The notes: generated by a model from the sequence alone, not told the origin. A stretch of 64,000 nucleotides of DNA from Isochrysis galbana (GCA_018136815.1 CM030932.1:5742407-5806406); one strand, 5' to 3'. Counted from the first letter of the stretch, positions 43,101 through 55,508 are shown. Made by a program: numbers and translations.

Positions 43101-46100
43101 GGCCTGCGTGCACGACGGTTGCTGCCGGACAGGGGTACAAGGTCTTCTTGGCTGCTTTCGTGGCGACGGTATTGATCCCACAAGCCCGCGTTGTTGGGTG
43201 TGCGACTGTGGCGGAAGTCATCCTGGTATGGTCGACACATACGGGGATGGCCGTGCGGCTGTCACCTCGACTTGTCAGCACGTCCATCACTCATCACTCC
43301 CGGTTGATGCTCCTGAAATCGGAAGAGCAATGGACGCAAGCGGGGACTGTCAGCATACAAGAGAATCCTCGCATTGCGCTGGCGGCATTGAAGTGCGACG
43401 TGGCGGGCGACAACGAGTTGGAGCTAGTCGACAACATATATCAAGACGAGCTCTGAATGCGAGAGTTGGAGCTTTTGATGATGCCGACAAGGCAGAAGAG
43501 ACGCCTGGCCGTCTTTCAAAACACTTGCAAACAGAGAAACGTGTGGGAGAACAGCTCTACGGTAGCTTTCCATTGCTTTGGTCCCTTCTTTGTGCGCTGC
43601 CGCAGGCCGATGCTCGCGTGCGGTCAGCCTTGGTGTATTGCATTGGTCGCTTGGGTCGTCATGCGTCACCGACGCTCATTTGGCAACATGTGGAAGTTGT
43701 GCAAGCGGTGGTCGGCCTTTTGGCAGACCCATCGATTGAAGTTTCCTCCGCGTGCGCCGTGGTGCTTCCACGCTTACTCGGCTGCGCAACTTTCGTTCGA
43801 GTTGTTGGGCTCCGTCAGCAACCACCGTCAACCTCAAAGATAACGCAAGCGCAGCTTGGGAATGTGGACGAGGCTGATATGGCAGTTGAGGAAACGGCCG
43901 CATCACAAGTGAATAGGGCTTCTAGAAGTAGAATGGGCAAGGAAGCGGGCCCTGGAGGAGCTAGTGATGCACATGGCAAAGGTGGTGATGAGATTGCAGA
44001 TGAATGTGCGTGGGAAAGGCCGCTAGCAGGGCAGATTTTGCACGATGTTGTTTTGGGACCAATGATTGCCATGCTTCGAGGAGAATCTGACGCCGACACC
44101 ATATCAGCGCCCCACTTCAAACTATCACTCATGTCGGCATTGGGAGCATTAGGGCGCCAGGGCCTATATTCCGAGCCCGTGTGTCGCTCCGCGATAGTAC
44201 TCGCCTTGTGCACTCACATCGGTTGCGATGAGCGAAGCCGTGAGTATGGCACGGCGATGCGAGAGCTGCGTGCGCTTGCAGCCGCCCATGCTGCTGAAGT
44301 CGACGCGGACAACGCCGAGACGAACACGTGTGCATCGTTGGCCGCGGGCACAACGGAGGCTTTGTGCCGAGCGCTGTTGCCTCAGCTGGGTCGAGAGTGG
44401 GTATGGTGGCTTGTTGAACGCCCTGACCTGCTTCTTTCCGTTGCACAGCGGCTGCTTGATGCTAACATCACCGAGATGGTACGCATCCTCTTGCCACATG
44501 CCTTGCCCGAAGTTGTGCTTCTGGGAGGCCTTGCGAGGAAGGCCGTCTACCCACAAGGAGATCGTGGCAATGAGTCAATGAATGTACTTAGTATGCTCTC
44601 AGAGCACCTAGGACAGGTGCACGCTATGGCTTGTCCCTGCCGCGTATCTTGTGTCGAGCTCTCGCCATTCCATGCTGAAGGCGAGAACGACGCTCAACCG
44701 ACTTTCACTAATAGCAAAGCAATTCGCGAGGGTGCTTGGTGCTGCCTCAAAACGCCTTGTTCCATGTCAAATCTCTGCTTACAGTGTCAAAGCTTGCCTT
44801 CATTCAGTAAGATTTGCCTCGCCTTCGTCTCGCAGACAAAGGCAGAGATTCTGATTGATCATATGCACCTACTATTGGCTGAGCTCTTTGTGCAACAGGC
44901 ATCGGACGACACAGGACAACTGAACGACGCCATTCTCGGCGGCCTTGAGCTAGTCGCATCCTGTGGCGTTCCACCACATTCGCTCTCCGACTTGATTCAG
45001 ATGTGCGCTGAAGAGCTGCTGCATGAGATGATCCTCCGGCTAGGCCGCGCGTCAGGAACCGCCGAGACGCAGGCACGTTCTTGCACAAGATAGAGTAATT
45101 TCACTTGTGCTAGCTATGCGTTTGATGCCGCTTTAGGCTTTAAGCTGCGGTAGCCTCTGAATACGAGCTTGGATGAACATCAGATTGGTTCTACGTATAA
45201 AATCACGCGATTGCTTGCGATCCCGCTTCCTTGCGCAGGTTGTTCTCCTTGCGCTGAATTTGCTGATCCCTGTTGGCCTCCAAGTCGGTAGCCTTGACGA
45301 CAACGCCTCGTGCTCGGCATTGGGCGGAGCATCCGTATGCGGGTCGGCAGGATTGGTTGGCACAAACACATCGCTCCGTGCATACATCGACGCCAATTTT
45401 CACATGATTGTGCAATTTCTGCGCGACCAGCTCGCAGCGCGCTCACGCACCACCGCCGACAAACGCGTTGCACTGAACGCGCTAGGCGAGGTGCGCCCAT
45501 CGCGAGCTATGTATTGTCCCCTCTACCTCTCCTGGGATCTTGCCTCACCCGCGACCTTGCCCCTGGCATTCTCACTCACCTTGTTTGTTCGTGCACCTTA
45601 AGGTGCTGACCATTATGGAGGGCGAAGAGGTGTCGCAGTCTTGGTGGGGAGAAATTGTCGCGACAATCAAGCTTGTGCTCCAGCAGCCGCCGTTGCAAGT
45701 GCAAGCATTAAATGTGCTCGCGAAGGCGCGTCAGCCCTAGCGTCTATTGCGATTGAACGATAATTCTTGTTCATGCGTGTTCTTGTCCCCTGCTGAAGCA
45801 CGAAAGCACGTTGCAATGCAAACTCGCACTGATCTACCTTTTGTGTTTGTGCGCAATTCACAGTTCGTACGGTTGCTCGACCCTGAAGTCCTCGCTCGCG
45901 GCCTCACGCCCCTCTTCCTAATGGTATTACCATGCCTCGCTGAGCATGCTTCGGTTGTGGTTCCAATCCTCGAAGATCTTGTGGTTGTTCCTCACGAGGC
46001 CGGCAACGTATCTGACTCTCTTGCTGCTGCTCTCTCGGAGCTCGCCTTTGTCCCCGCCCACCCAGCGCTTGCACGTTTGCGAAGTATACTTGCCACACAC

Positions 46101-49100
46101 TACACGCCGAAAGAAAGCCTCCGTCAGCGTCTGAATGGCTGCTTGCGGGGATTGCAGCACGAATCGGGCGCCGTCCGTCTGATGGCACTCGGCCAATTGA
46201 GGGAGGAATTGAGCAATGCAAGGTACTTGCACCATTTTGCGCAATGGTTGTCTTTTTCAGCCGTATTGTAAAGCCTCGACTTTGCCTCGTGCCGTCATAT
46301 GCCCTGAGCCTTAACTTGCCCCAACATGTGACAACATCGCTATCCTCATGTCGCCACCAACCAGACGGCCAGAGCTTGCGTCTCTTTTGGGCTCTGATGC
46401 TCCGATTGACCTCGAGCTCCTCAGTGCTATTCTCCACGCACTCCTCGGCTCGCTCCGCCATTCCTCCTCTGTGTACACCTCGGGCCTCACGCGACACAGC
46501 CAAACCTCAGACGCCGTCCTCCTTTCATGCCATTGCTTGGGAGAATTGGGCGCTATTGATCCTTGGCGCCTTTCACAAGCACTGAACTCGAGCTTGCCCT
46601 CAGACTCGCGCCAATCTTTTGAACCAACGCTTGGTCCTAGTTCGACAACAGCCGTGAGCAATACTCGGTCTGCAACTATTTTTACCGTTGACATCTCAGA
46701 TGAGCAGGTGCGATGGTGGGCGCCTTGTTGGGCAAGCTACATGCGATGTGCGACTTGCTTGTCAATGAAGGAATGCCGTCGATCGCAGGCTCTGCCATGA
46801 CGGCACCCGTGTGAACTTTCATTGCGATTCCCCCCGCGTGAACCTTTCCTTCCCCCTTCCGCCCTATCCAGCTGACGGCCCGCCTTGCCGAGGATTTCCT
46901 GGTTGTGGCGCTGCGTGACGCTTCTGAGGGGCAAATAGTGCAGGCTTCTGCCTATGCTCTCGGAGTTCTGCTACGACGCGTTTGTGGATGCACTGCAGAG
47001 ACACCTCAACGATTTACCGAGTGGTATGACGCCAATGCTCGCTCCGAGCGACAGGGGCCTAGGGCGTCAGCATGGCGATCTCTACCACCGGAGGATCGAC
47101 ATCCTTTTGAGACGTGGGCTTCTCTCAGTGACGAGACTCGCCGGGCCGCCAAACCTTACCTTGTTCTCTCGGCTGAGGCACGCGGAGGGGTCGCCGCACG
47201 AGAGCCGGAGCGTTCACCCATCTTTGTATCAACGATAAGATATGCTGAGTGGCTTCGCCGGTGGAGTCGACAGCTTCTAGCATACATTGCAAAGCTTCGG
47301 GAGTCATTGCTTTCGGTCGATCCTCAGGTGAGCAATAAGGTGCCATCCCTTGATTGCAAATTTCGGATTAATCGATGGACGCGCCAAAGACCTTAGCTAG
47401 GGTGCTTGGATATGTCACCCAACCAATGCCATATGGGTATGCCACGCAACCAACGCGTATCTTGATCAGCTACTCGCTGTCGGATACCCGAGAAGCATTA
47501 CTTTCTTAACACATTTGCAAAAGTTGAAGACTACGTGCCACCCTTGACATCAATGTCTCGCCCCGTGCCCCGTCCTCCCCACAGCTATCCGGGGACGGCC
47601 AAATGGTCAGGCGAAAGTGTGCGCGCCGTGCCGAGCTCTTGTTGGCATGCGAGCCTTGCCTCCGTTTTGAACCGCAACTCGCCCTAGTGCTCTTACCATA
47701 CATGATTCTCTTGCTCCTCGATATTTCTGGAATCGTCACGTCGTCGCCAGCCTCATTGTCAGACTGTGGCCTCGCTCGCTCCGTGGAGAAAGAGATCATA
47801 TGCGAGATGACGTGCGTCCTCTCACACAATGCGCCCGCCGCTTTCACCTCCGATCCCCCCGCTGGTGGAACCTCTGAGCGCGTGGCCATTGCATATGGCG
47901 TGACTGGAGAGCATCCTTTGTGCTGCCACGCGCTTTTTACGGTATTGGATGTGCTTCATGAATGGCTTTCACAATGTCGCCCGCGTGAAGTTGGTGCCAT
48001 CCATCAGCGGCTTGAAGTCTTCATTCGCTCACTACCAGCTATGCAGATTGCTCGATGCGCTCTCGGCGTCGGCGCGACACACCGCGCACTTCTCGTGATG
48101 GAGCGACATGTTGATCTCGTGCAGCCCGCTGTTGCCGGCCACTTTCTCCATCCGAAGAGTGACCGCCGCATGCTTCCTGTCGACGCTGCTGCACTCGTCG
48201 CGCGCGCCTACTCTCAAACCGAAGAGCCAGATGGCCTTCTAGGTCTTTCGCGAATGCGCGATGCGACTTCAATTGAAGAAGAGCGGTTACAAAACGAAAT
48301 CAATGGCCGATTCGACGCTGCGCTCGGAGGGTGCGTCATGGCCCCATTCCTTTAGTGAGAGGGCGAAATTTCGGCGGGTGACTTGCCGAACCTTTGCTCA
48401 CTTGACTTTTGCCGAATTGTAGGTATCAAATTGAGCTCCAGCGACCAGCAGGGATGGACGTTTTCCCGGAGACTCGAAGCGCTCGCATCGAGGCCCAATT
48501 AGGCTTATGCCGGTGCCTCCGCCTCCTGGGTCTCTCATCACAAATGAAGCATGCCGCAGAAGGAGCGATGCGCGAGTGGGCGTCTGAGGCAGAGCGCTTT
48601 CAATTACGCGCATGTGCAGCAGGCGCTGCGTGGCGGCTTGGAGAATGGGACGAGGTTCGTCGGCTCGCCTCTCCCGACGATGCAAGTCCTGTATCCCAGG
48701 AATCGGACTCTTACTCATGCGCAGAGGCCATCTACGACATGGAGATCGCTCGTGCGCTTCTTGCGCTCACCTCGTCTACGTCTCCGGAGGCGGTCGTTCG
48801 CTCGCATTGTGACAATGCGCGGGCCGCATTGGTGCCCCTTCTTGCAGCTACGTCAGCAGAGTCTTACGCACATGCTTATCCCCACTTGGTGAGACTTCAA
48901 GTGGCGCATGACCTGCAGGCCGCAGCACCCCTGTTGTGTGTACCATCTAGCAGCAACCTAGTGAGAGTGGACTCGCATGACTCTGTGGTCGAGTTGTTCG
49001 ACTTCTGGGAAGTGCGGCTTAGCGCCATGTCCGCTTCTTTGCAAGCCCAAGAACCCGTTTTGGCACTTCATCTAAGCGTTCGGCATGAAATGCTAGCTCG

Positions 49101-51456
49101 CGCCATGGCAAGCAGCGGCGCGATGAGGGGCGGCGTAGAGAGCCACGAAGGCAATGGCATTGATGATGGTCCTAGCAGTAGTGTTAGGGGGCTTAAGCGT
49201 GGCTTGGGGCAGGCATGGTTGCGGCTTGCCAAGTCGGCTCGTTCTGCAGGTAATTTGCAATCCGAGTCGAGCGCCTTGTTGCAGGCACGTCTCTACGACC
49301 CCACTCGCGCGACGCTGGCATCGGCAAAGATGGAGTGGGCGGCCGGGCATAGCCATGATGCGATGGCCAGATTGCGCCAGCAGCGCGCGAGACTTGAGGC
49401 ATCTCTTCCAGACCGGCCGTCGGCAGAAGAACGCGAGGCGTTGGGTGCCACCATACTCATGCTCGCGAGATTCTCGTGTGAGGCCGGAGAGCTAGAGACA
49501 GATGAAGTTCTCGCCATGCACAATAAAGTCACGGAACTTTGTCCCAATTGGGAGAAAGGCCACTATTGGCTAGGCCGCTTCCACGACGGCCAGCTACGGG
49601 ATGCTCTTGAAGCTGCGACGAGGCGCGAGGTGGAGGTGCCCGGTACGCAACCTGGGCAGATGAGCTGCCCTTCTAAGCGCGTAGTTCCACCGAAAGAGCG
49701 CGAGCGCAAAAAAGTGGAGGCCCATGCTACGTACCTCGCACCGATGATTCGTTGCTACGGTGTGGCGTTGCATCGTGGTGCCAAGCACGCTCCAAGCGTG
49801 ATGCCACGCATGCTCACACTGTGGCTGGATTACGCCGATAAGTTGTCTCAAGCCGAGGCCGGCGATCTAGGAAGTCTCGGGAACCTCGACAAAGCGGAAA
49901 GGCTACGCCAGCCCCACGAGGCCATGTCGAAGGTGGTAGCGATGCTTCCACTACGTATCTGGCTTCCGTGCGTGCCTCAGCTTGTCTCGCGAACGTGTCA
50001 TCGAGACGACCAGACGCGTAAGCTACTCCTAGGATTACTTGCGCAATTGCTCGCGGAGTACCCGCAACAGCTTGTGTGGGCAGTGATTCCCGTGGCCTTG
50101 TCCACGAACCCCGAGCGCAAACGCCCGGGTGAGCAGATTGTCGCGCAGGCAAAGCAACACTTGCTACGAAAACCCGGGCTGGAAGTGTTGCGAGCAGGCG
50201 CCTCACTAATTGCTCAGCTACGGAAGGTTTGCAACGACGAGGCCATCGACAAGGGCATCAAGCGCGTCTCAATGAAATCACGGTTCCCCCAGCTATACAA
50301 GCTGACCGGTCTGCCGCTCGTTATCCCAATTTATGCCAATCTGACCGCCACTGAGCCGACCGGCGGTGCTGGAGTTTCAGTCTCCCCTTTCTCCGACGAC
50401 GCGCCACGCATTGAGCTTTGGGAGGACAACGTCGATGTGATGGGCTCCCTCCAGCGCCCTAAAAAGGTGATCATTCGCGGAAGTGACGGGCAGCGGTACC
50501 CTTTCCTCTGCAAACCCAAGGACGATCTTCGTAAGGACGCTCGCATGATGGAATTCATGACCGCCGTCAATCGGCTTCTTCGTCGCTCGCCTAACTGCCG
50601 GCGAAGACGGCTGAGTGTACAGTGCTATGCCGTGACTCCCATCGATCAAGAATGTGGCCTCATCGAGTGGGTGCCCAACATGGTGCAACTGCGCGGGATC
50701 ATCAAAGGCTATTGGGAGTCACTGAAACTGCCTTTCTCACACAATGACGTGAAGACGCGCCACGCCGCCGTGATGGCGCTGCCTCCACACCGGCGCCGCG
50801 TCGAGCTGGCCAATCTCTTGCAAGCTTTCATGACGGAGCTTCCACCAGTGCTACACCTCTGGCTCATGGACCAATTCGGCGACCCGTCACGCTGGTTCGA
50901 AGCACGCCTAGCCTTCACACGCTCTTGCGCCGTGATGTCAATGATAGGCTTTGCCGTCGGATTAGGCGACCGCCACCTGGAGAACATTTTGGTCAACTCG
51001 GGCTCGGGCTCGCTCATGCACGTCGACTTCGCCTGCCTCTTTGATCATGGCCTGAACCTCGCAACTCCTGAGCAAGTGCCATTCAGGCTCACGCAGAACC
51101 TGGTGCACGCCATGGGGATGTCTGGCGTTGAAGGTGCATTCCAGAGGGTTTCCGAGCTGACGCTTGAACAGCTGCGTAATCATCGTGAAGCACTACTGAA
51201 TGTGCTATCCACCATGCGGCATGACCCTCTTGTGGAATGGAAGAAGCGCAATCAACGCGAGGACACGAGCGGTCGACTTGATTCGGAGGAGGCGGACAAG
51301 GAGCTGGGAAAAATTGACAAAAAGCTCAAAGGCATACTCCCGACCCATGGCAACACTCCTCTCTCTGTCCAAGGCCAAGTACAACACCTCATCAACGATG
51401 CCACAAATGTTTACAACCTCAGCCAAATGTACATTTGGTGGATGCCATGGTGTTGA
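40180..51456 (+). CDS. ATR: ATR checkpoint kinase (PIKK family), eight exons
   Basis: Exons 40180-45072, 45239-45490, 45603-45725, 45864-46222, 46365-46707, 46872-47327, 47585-48330 and 48423-51456 keep one frame throughout and give about 3,401 residues. ATR senses RPA-coated single-stranded DNA with ATRIP and phosphorylates checkpoint targets in the nucleus. Evidence: HEAT-like helical N-terminus; a UME-like stretch (FLRDQLAARSRTTADKRVALNALGE); the ATR-typical CLGELGAIDP before the FAT region; kinase with LCKPKDDLRKDARMMEF (ATP lysine), GLGDRHLENI (catalytic loop), HVDFACLFDHG (DFG position reads DFA); FATC end LSVQGQVQHLINDATNVYNLSQMYIWWMPWC. Human ATR is about 2,640 residues, so this one is long, mainly through low-complexity insertions in exon 1. 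Introns 1 and 3 need GC donors (45073, 45726). Further small introns in exon 1 cannot be excluded. Confidence 0.92.
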
Positions 51457-52150
51457 GTGGGCGTTGCGGCCTTCCCAGGCTCAATGCCGCTGCTCTTCAG
51501 CATCCACTTCGAGAGTCCCACAAATCTGCCCGGCTCTCGTGAGTTGGTGGCCAAGATAGGAGGACGCTGTCGCCGTGCAAGCACTTTTCGTAGGCCGCGA
51601 GCTATTGCGCTGAGTAGTTCAGTGTTTAGCGGTGACCCGCATTAATATGGCGGTCAAACTGTATTTTTTTTCGGGGTAAAAATGACCATCTCAGAATTGA
51701 GGAAATTTGAGGATTTTTCCGGTAGAAAGTTCCTAATACGCCCAACTAGCACAAATCCGGGGCCCATTACGACCCGGAACCCCCCCCCTTGGGCCCCCAC
51801 AACAACGTAATCAGAAAAAGACAGAAGACGCTAAAATCGCAAAAGCTTGAAAAGCTCATCTTCAAGTCGAGACCGGACGCGCTGCGTGCCCGTTTTCGAT
51901 GATCCATCCGGATGGGGGCCCCGACCAGATACCAAATACACAGGTCCCACCCGGATGGATGGTGCGCCGCCCCCCGAACCCTCGTCGACATCACCCATCC
52001 GCCGAGCCCAGGTGTCGTTCCGTCAATTGTGGGGCATCAGTCGAATTGAGCGATCAAATGTCCATAGTTATGTATACAACAATATTCACACGTAATGTTT
52101 AAAATTGAGGGAAAGGCTAGGGCTCCGTGCATGGGTCACGGGGCAAATCA
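51457..52150. other. 3' flank of ATR, with dispersed repeat copy 2
   Basis: 51676-51713 is the inverse of the repeat at 1386-1425. Otherwise no gene or element recognised. Confidence 0.5.
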
Positions 52151-52420
52151 CCAATGTGCACGCCGTGCATGGGCACCATCGGTTCCCCCGCGGAGACGCC
52201 GTGCGTGCGCATGCCAACTTTTTCCCTCTGCGTACCCTCTAAGGCTCACAACTACGTAAACGTGCAGTACAAGAGATATTTCTTCACGGAGCACGTGTGA
52301 TGACTTGCAATCACATTGTGCACGCCGTGCATGGGCACGGCGCGATGTGCATCGGCCCCCCCCCGCGGGGGCGCCGTGCGTGCGCATAGCAACTTCCAGG
52401 AAGGTGCACGCCGTGCGTTC
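52151..52420. repeat. Two copies of a GTGCACGCCGTGC repeat unit
   Basis: tgtgcacgccgtgcatgggc occurs at 52154 and 52317, each followed by a cgcggg...gccgtgcgtgcgcat...caactt block; a third partial copy (ggtgcacgccgtgcgttc) lies at 52401. Spacing is about 163 bp. The motif is rich in GTGCAC/GCATGC palindromes. Confidence 0.65.
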
Positions 52421-52651
52421 ACTCTTTCCGCGGGGGAACTCTGGGCGCGGAGGGCGGGCGGGAACCCTGGGGGCACCCCCTGGGACCGAGAATTATTACA
52501 GTATATGACGAGAACACTAACGTAAACAACTGGTCTGTCTTTTGGTCTTCCCCCCCCCTCGCCCCTCGCCCCTCCCCCCCCCCCCTCCCCCTCTCACCGA
52601 CCTACCAGAGAGAGAAGGCTCCTACTGCCTGCCTCCCTCCTCCCTCCTCGC

Positions 52652-53085
52652 TAGGGCCTGGTAAAGGTTTTGTGCCCGACCGAACCCCCAAAGTTTTGTG
52701 CAAAAGTTTTGCAAAAGTTTTGCGGCAAAAAGTGTCAAAATTGCACGCGTCACGCGTCCCCCTCAAGGTATTTTTTTAGCAACTATTAGTAAACTGATAG
52801 GGTCATGGAGCGCGCGCCACCTCCGCCTCCCTCTCCCTCCCCCGCTGCCGCGGCCCTCGCAGCGCTGGACGAAGTACTGATGGAGACACCGCTGTCGCCG
52901 AGGCGACCGCGCCAAGACGACCCAGTATTGTTACATACTGGTCTTCCCGACATTAAATGTTTCGCGATGTTTTGCGTATGTTTCGCGTTCGCGCCATTTA
53001 CCCCCCGATGTTTCGCGAAAGTTTTTTCCCGCCGAAACCCCCCAAAGTTTCGTAAAAAGTTTCGCGAAACCCTTACCAGGCCCTA
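52652..53085. mobile_element. hAT-like MITE carrying a LINE 5' end
   Basis: Inverted ends tagggcctggtaa (52652-52664; complement at 53073-53085) with 8-bp direct flanks ctcctcgc (52644-52651, 53086-53093), a standard hAT signature. Inside, 52780-52922 is a LINE 5' end (hairpin E, ATG 52805, MERAPPPPPSPSPAAAALAALDEVLMETPLSPRRPRQDDP) with no LINE 3' end. It is followed by a palindrome cagtattgttacatactg (52923-52940). The flanking DNA on both sides matches the LINE-ended element split at 20848/21731. Confidence 0.8.
52783..52800 (+). promoter_or_regulatory. LINE 5'-terminal hairpin, copy E
   Basis: CTATTAG, TAAA, CTGATAG, then gggtcATGG. Compared with copy A the single change gives a U-G pair, so the stem is kept. 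Confidence 0.7.
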
Positions 53086-53093
53086 CTCCTCGC

Positions 53094-53728
53094 TCACCCT
53101 CCAGCTCTCTCCTCGCCCTCGTCTTCCTCACGATGGTGGCGACTCGGCGCGCATCCGTACGGTCCTCCGTCCTCTCCTCTCGTGCTCCTGCTCGCTGGCA
53201 TGGGGGCTCTGATTGATGTCTTTGCGAGGAGCGAGTAGAGAGGGTGATGAAGTCTTGAGAGAAGGGAGAGCACGCGGCATCTCGCGCCACGAACCGATGA
53301 TCGCACCATCGCACCACTTCTCCAGACACCACTCGCCACACCAACAAAAGAACCCCAAACAACGTAAATGCACGAGAGCAATCATGAAAGAAACGACGGA
53401 AGCCGATGAAGAACGAATTATGGGTGTTTGTCGCGCGAGAGCGAAGGTTCGAGACACCTCATTCCGGTGGATTCAATAAAAAAATTCACTCGACATTGGA
53501 GATCGGATCCCACGGAGTGAAATTCTGGATGCGACACCCTTCCTCACTTACTACTACCACTTAATAGAACGAGCCGATCTCAGATATGAAAGCCTAAGTG
53601 CAAGTATATGCCGGCAGGCAGCGAGGTGCAAAGTAGATGCAAAGCGACGCCTTCTAGGCTATTTGGTGCGTGTATGGCCTGGGAGGGCGAGGGAGTGATC
53701 GTCATCAGTGCAGGAACAACACACCCTC
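53094..53728. other. Repeat tail and intergenic DNA
   Basis: 53094-53195 matches 21739-21840. The remainder, to the end of the next gene, has no recognised content. Confidence 0.4.
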
Positions 53729-55137
53729 TCAGGGCCAGCCACATTGCCGAAGAAGATCGATGGCACCCTCTTCACCAAGAACTTCAAGTAGGAATTTCCT
53801 GTGGAAAGCTTGTGCCTGATGATGAGCTGCTCCTCGCGCTACCGCACGTTTCAAAAACCAGCCGTTGCGCTGCGCAATTTCTCGTTTAGCCAGATCGATG
53901 CTTGGTACAACCGATGGCATCGACATGGAATATGAGCGCACAACCGCTAATGCTTCCGAGACGTCCGGCGCTAAATTGCCAAGGCCCTCATCGTCCATTA
54001 AAGCTTTGTGTCTCACGCCCGGACTTACTGCCTTTCGCTCGTTTGTACACGTCTCAAGCACGTCCTCAGCGCGTCCATTGAGCTCCGAAAATAGCTCGGT
54101 CACCAACTCCACAAGTTCCACCTCGTGTAATTTGTGCACTTGGTCCACTGAGCACCCATGGTGCCGATGGCATATCAACCACATGGCTGATGCCCACAAT
54201 AACTTGACACCGGCAGCTTGATCCACTGCAGCAGCGGATGGAAGAATCGTGCATGGCAAAGCAGCACGAGAGAGGAGATTGGCAAAGGCCTGGGCATGGG
54301 GACCTGCTACAAAGCTTGGAGGAGCTCCAGGACCCACTACCTGCGTTTGGCGAGGAGAATGAGGAGGAGGGAGGGCGGATGAAGCCATTTAGCTCCAAAC
54401 CGCTAAAAGCAAAGGGAGTACAACACTCTTTCTGCTTGCCACAGTGGGAGCGTCCAACCGGGGTGCGCCGGTCCGGGGGTGCAAGGGACTCCGCCATCAT
54501 AGCCGGACAGCCAAAGCCTGCCCATCATGCGCGACAGTACTCAGGGTGCTTCAGACTCACCGGCTTCGCACCCGGCGATGCCACACCAAAGTAGAGCACC
54601 GCAACGGACAAGAGCTGCGCTGACTCGGAACCGATCTGTTTAGCCGCAATCTCGCGTGCCTGTGGCAAAGCGAAGGGAAGGCGCGGAGTGCATGGCACGG
54701 ATCTACCGTAGAACGGGGCAAGTGCGGGATACATGAGGCGAGCTACTAGGATGTCTTCGGAAGATACTCTAGAAGCTACGAATGAGGGAGCATAGCGAGA
54801 TGGGATTCTTGGCGCATGTTACCATTCCATTGCAGACCAAAACGAGATCGCGGAGACGTGTTGAAGGTAGCGCTGAAAGTAGCTCTGGAAGTGCACTCGC
54901 AGGCGCCGCACAGAAGATGGGCGAGCCTGGCTTCGATGCTTTGCCAGGACGGCCACGAACCGCTGGGAGCAGCGAGCCACTGCCAGCCTGCAGGAGGAAT
55001 GAGCCAATGCGGCCCTCAGCACCGATGACCTCGCCGGCACAAGACACGCGGCTGCCGTAGCTTACACTCACACAGGCCACGCCTGCTGCCAGCAAGCCCA
55101 GCGCGAGTATGCGAAGGCCATCGGCGGCGGCCGCCAT
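53729..55137 (-). CDS. Ketopantoate-reductase-like (ApbA/PanE-like) protein, three exons
   Basis: The first exon (55137 to about 54825) starts MAAAADGLRILALGLLAAGVACVSVS, a hydrophobic leader, then GEVIGAEGRIGSFLLQAG (a dinucleotide-binding-like glycine motif, G-x-E-G-R-I-G) and GSPIFCAAPASALPELLSALPSTRLRDLVLVCNGM. The middle exon (to 54561) reads MYPALAPF then SAQLLSVAVLYFGVASPGAKP. The last exon (54340-53729) reads VVGPGAPPSFVAGPHAQAFANLL, then AAGVKLLWASAMWLICHRHHG and EIAQRNGWFLKR. Order and motifs fit an NAD(P)-binding domain followed by the helical domain of ketopantoate-reductase relatives found in plants and algae. The exon 2/3 boundary is clean; the exon 1/2 boundary could not be placed in frame, so an unusual splice site or sequence error is possible. 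The substrate is unknown. Confidence 0.6.
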
Positions 55138-55189
55138 CGGCGAATCGGCCGCCGTACCTCTTCACAGCGCACGAGGGGTCTCACTTGAC

Positions 55190-55370
55190 ACTTGACCTAT
55201 GATAGAATATTCTGCTATAATATATAAATATAGGATAGATCATATATATTAGCAGAAGAGGCGAACACCTTTGCTCCTTTACTATATGATATATTTATAA
55301 AACATGCCCTAGTCCTGATGAGAGTATTCGAGTATCCAAGTATAGAGTCGAGTACTTTATCCTTCATCCC
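55190..55370. promoter_or_regulatory. AT-rich divergent intergenic region
   Basis: A markedly AT-rich stretch (ctataatatataaatatagg, tatatgatatatttataaaa) between the divergent genes ending at 55137 and starting at 55509. It is a plausible shared promoter; no defined element is asserted. Confidence 0.4.
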
Positions 55371-55508
55371 TTTTTAGTTAGCTGGGGAGCTCAAGGAGAC
55401 GGGGCGGGAAAGAAGGGCGAGGGCCAAGGTGCGCGAAAGGGGAAGGGGGAGGGGAGCTCCCGGGCGTGCTCGCCGGCTGCAAGGGTCAGCCGGGCGCTCT
55501 CACCGCTC

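Noticed and set aside
52151-52420. CRISPR-like array
   Set aside because: Only two to three irregular repeat copies with unequal, non-unique spacers in a eukaryotic context.
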